A stretch of 64,000 bases of DNA from Phyllostachys edulis (lineage: Eukaryota; Streptophyta; Magnoliopsida; Poales; Poaceae). The position numbers and the translations under genes were made by a program. Shown piece after piece: positions 63,651 through 64,000 of this stretch (the stretch's first letter is position 1; each line of letters opens with the position of its first letter). The stretch spans positions 72,232,976-72,296,975 of the forward strand of contig CM070553.1 in assembly GCA_036346405.1 (NCBI GenBank). Direction: 5' to 3'. The notes beneath the pieces were generated by a model. The model was given only the letters and a program-made list of their open reading frames with translations. It had not been told where the DNA came from and did no database searches.

Positions 63651-64000
63651 GGAAGTGGAGTTCGTAATTGAACTAGTTCCCGGTACTGCTCCCATATCTA
63701 GAAGACCTTATCGTATGCCTTCCAATGAGCTGCTTGAAATGAAGAAGCAGCTGGGAGAATTACTTGATAAGGGATTTATTCAACCGAGTTCCTCACCATG
63801 GGGATGCCCGGCCATCTTTGTCAAGAAGAAAGACAAGACTTTACAGATGTGTGTGGACTACCGTTCGTTAAATGAAGTCACTATCAAAAACAAATATCCT
63901 TTGCCTTGAATTGACGATCTTTTTGATCAATTGACTGGAGCCCAAGTCTTTTCAAAGATTGATTTGCGATCGGGCTATCATCAGATCAAGGTTAGAGCTG
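63651..64000 (+). pseudogene. RT: Ty3-F reverse transcriptase start, cut by the window end
   Basis: EFVIELVPGTAPISRRPYRM, SSPWGCPAIFVKKKDKTLQM, CVDYRSLNEVTIKNKYPLP, then TGA at 63,907-63,909 where relatives have Arg (CGA). The frame continues IDDLFDQLTGAQVFSKIDLR and SGYHQIKVRA to the end. The catalytic box lies beyond the window. Confidence 0.88.

Larger units (their letters stand above)
61940..64000 (+). mobile_element. Ty3-F: 5' part of a Ty3/gypsy element (gag, protease, RT start)
   Basis: The element starts abruptly in its leader (ACCATTGGGTGGTAACAGG) without LTR or PBS, joined to the Ty3-D LTR. It runs through gag, protease and the first RT motifs and leaves the window. The RT motifs (YPLP-IDDLFDQLTGA, KIDLRSGYHQ) resemble those of Ty3-A/B, but the gag and the general sequence are clearly different, so this is another family of the same broad group. 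Confidence 0.85.

Overview
The window is eukaryotic plant DNA, almost certainly from a grass (Poaceae). It is built almost entirely of nested transposable elements, with no host gene I can support. The evidence is Sirevirus-type Ty1/copia elements with multiple polypurine tracts and CpG-palindrome LTRs, Ty3/gypsy chromoviruses with LTRs of 4.4-5.5 kb that begin TGTAACATCCC and end TCTCACA, CACTA transposons with GC-bearing subterminal repeats, and a hAT remnant. Such stacking is typical of gene-poor or pericentromeric chromatin in large grass genomes. The consensus carries many micro-indels in coding DNA and one 100-base N gap, so most reading frames are broken.

Layout. 1-2,213: 3' end of a plus-strand Sirevirus (Sire-1). 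2,214-3,924: unassigned DNA with an (AT)23 tract and a GC-rich block. 3,925-12,195: 5'-truncated Ty3 chromovirus (Ty3-A) with its 4.4 kb 3' LTR, which ends inside the gag of another Ty3 element (Ty3-E, 12,196-13,520). 13,521-13,620: gap. 13,621-38,921: minus-strand Sirevirus (Sire-2) whose gag is split 14 codons after its start by a complete plus-strand Ty3 chromovirus (Ty3-B, 20,875-36,798). 38,922-41,618: 3' end of a third, different Sirevirus (Sire-3), which sits in a hAT transposase remnant (41,624-42,116). 42,120-54,892: minus-strand CACTA element with a Ulp1-type gene, split by a solo Ty3 LTR (LTR-C, 44,397-53,056), which is itself split by a second, smaller CACTA (47,387-51,474, TSD TGC). 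54,893-54,952: a 60-bp tip of a Sire-1/2 LTR. 54,953-61,940: a gag-only Ty3 derivative (Ty3-D). 61,940-64,000: the gag-protease-RT start of a further Ty3 element (Ty3-F).

Relations. Ty3-A and Ty3-B share nearly the same pol, including some of the same frameshifts, and have similar LTR ends. The 1.5-2.3 kb cores of their LTRs are unrelated. Four LTR families (A, B, C, D) share a conserved block with the palindrome CTATTCGAATAG. A, B and C also share a short hairpin and a short open frame of the type DPPQQ...QGKQF. The GACCTCC-rich core of B is related to the 30/60-bp tandem array of D, and the CGGTA-N-TACCG palindrome of the Sireviruses also occurs near the LTR end of Ty3-D. LTR cores therefore look like exchangeable cassettes, which is the main unexplained pattern here. 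No prokaryotic features, CRISPR arrays, rRNA or intact tRNA genes were seen.
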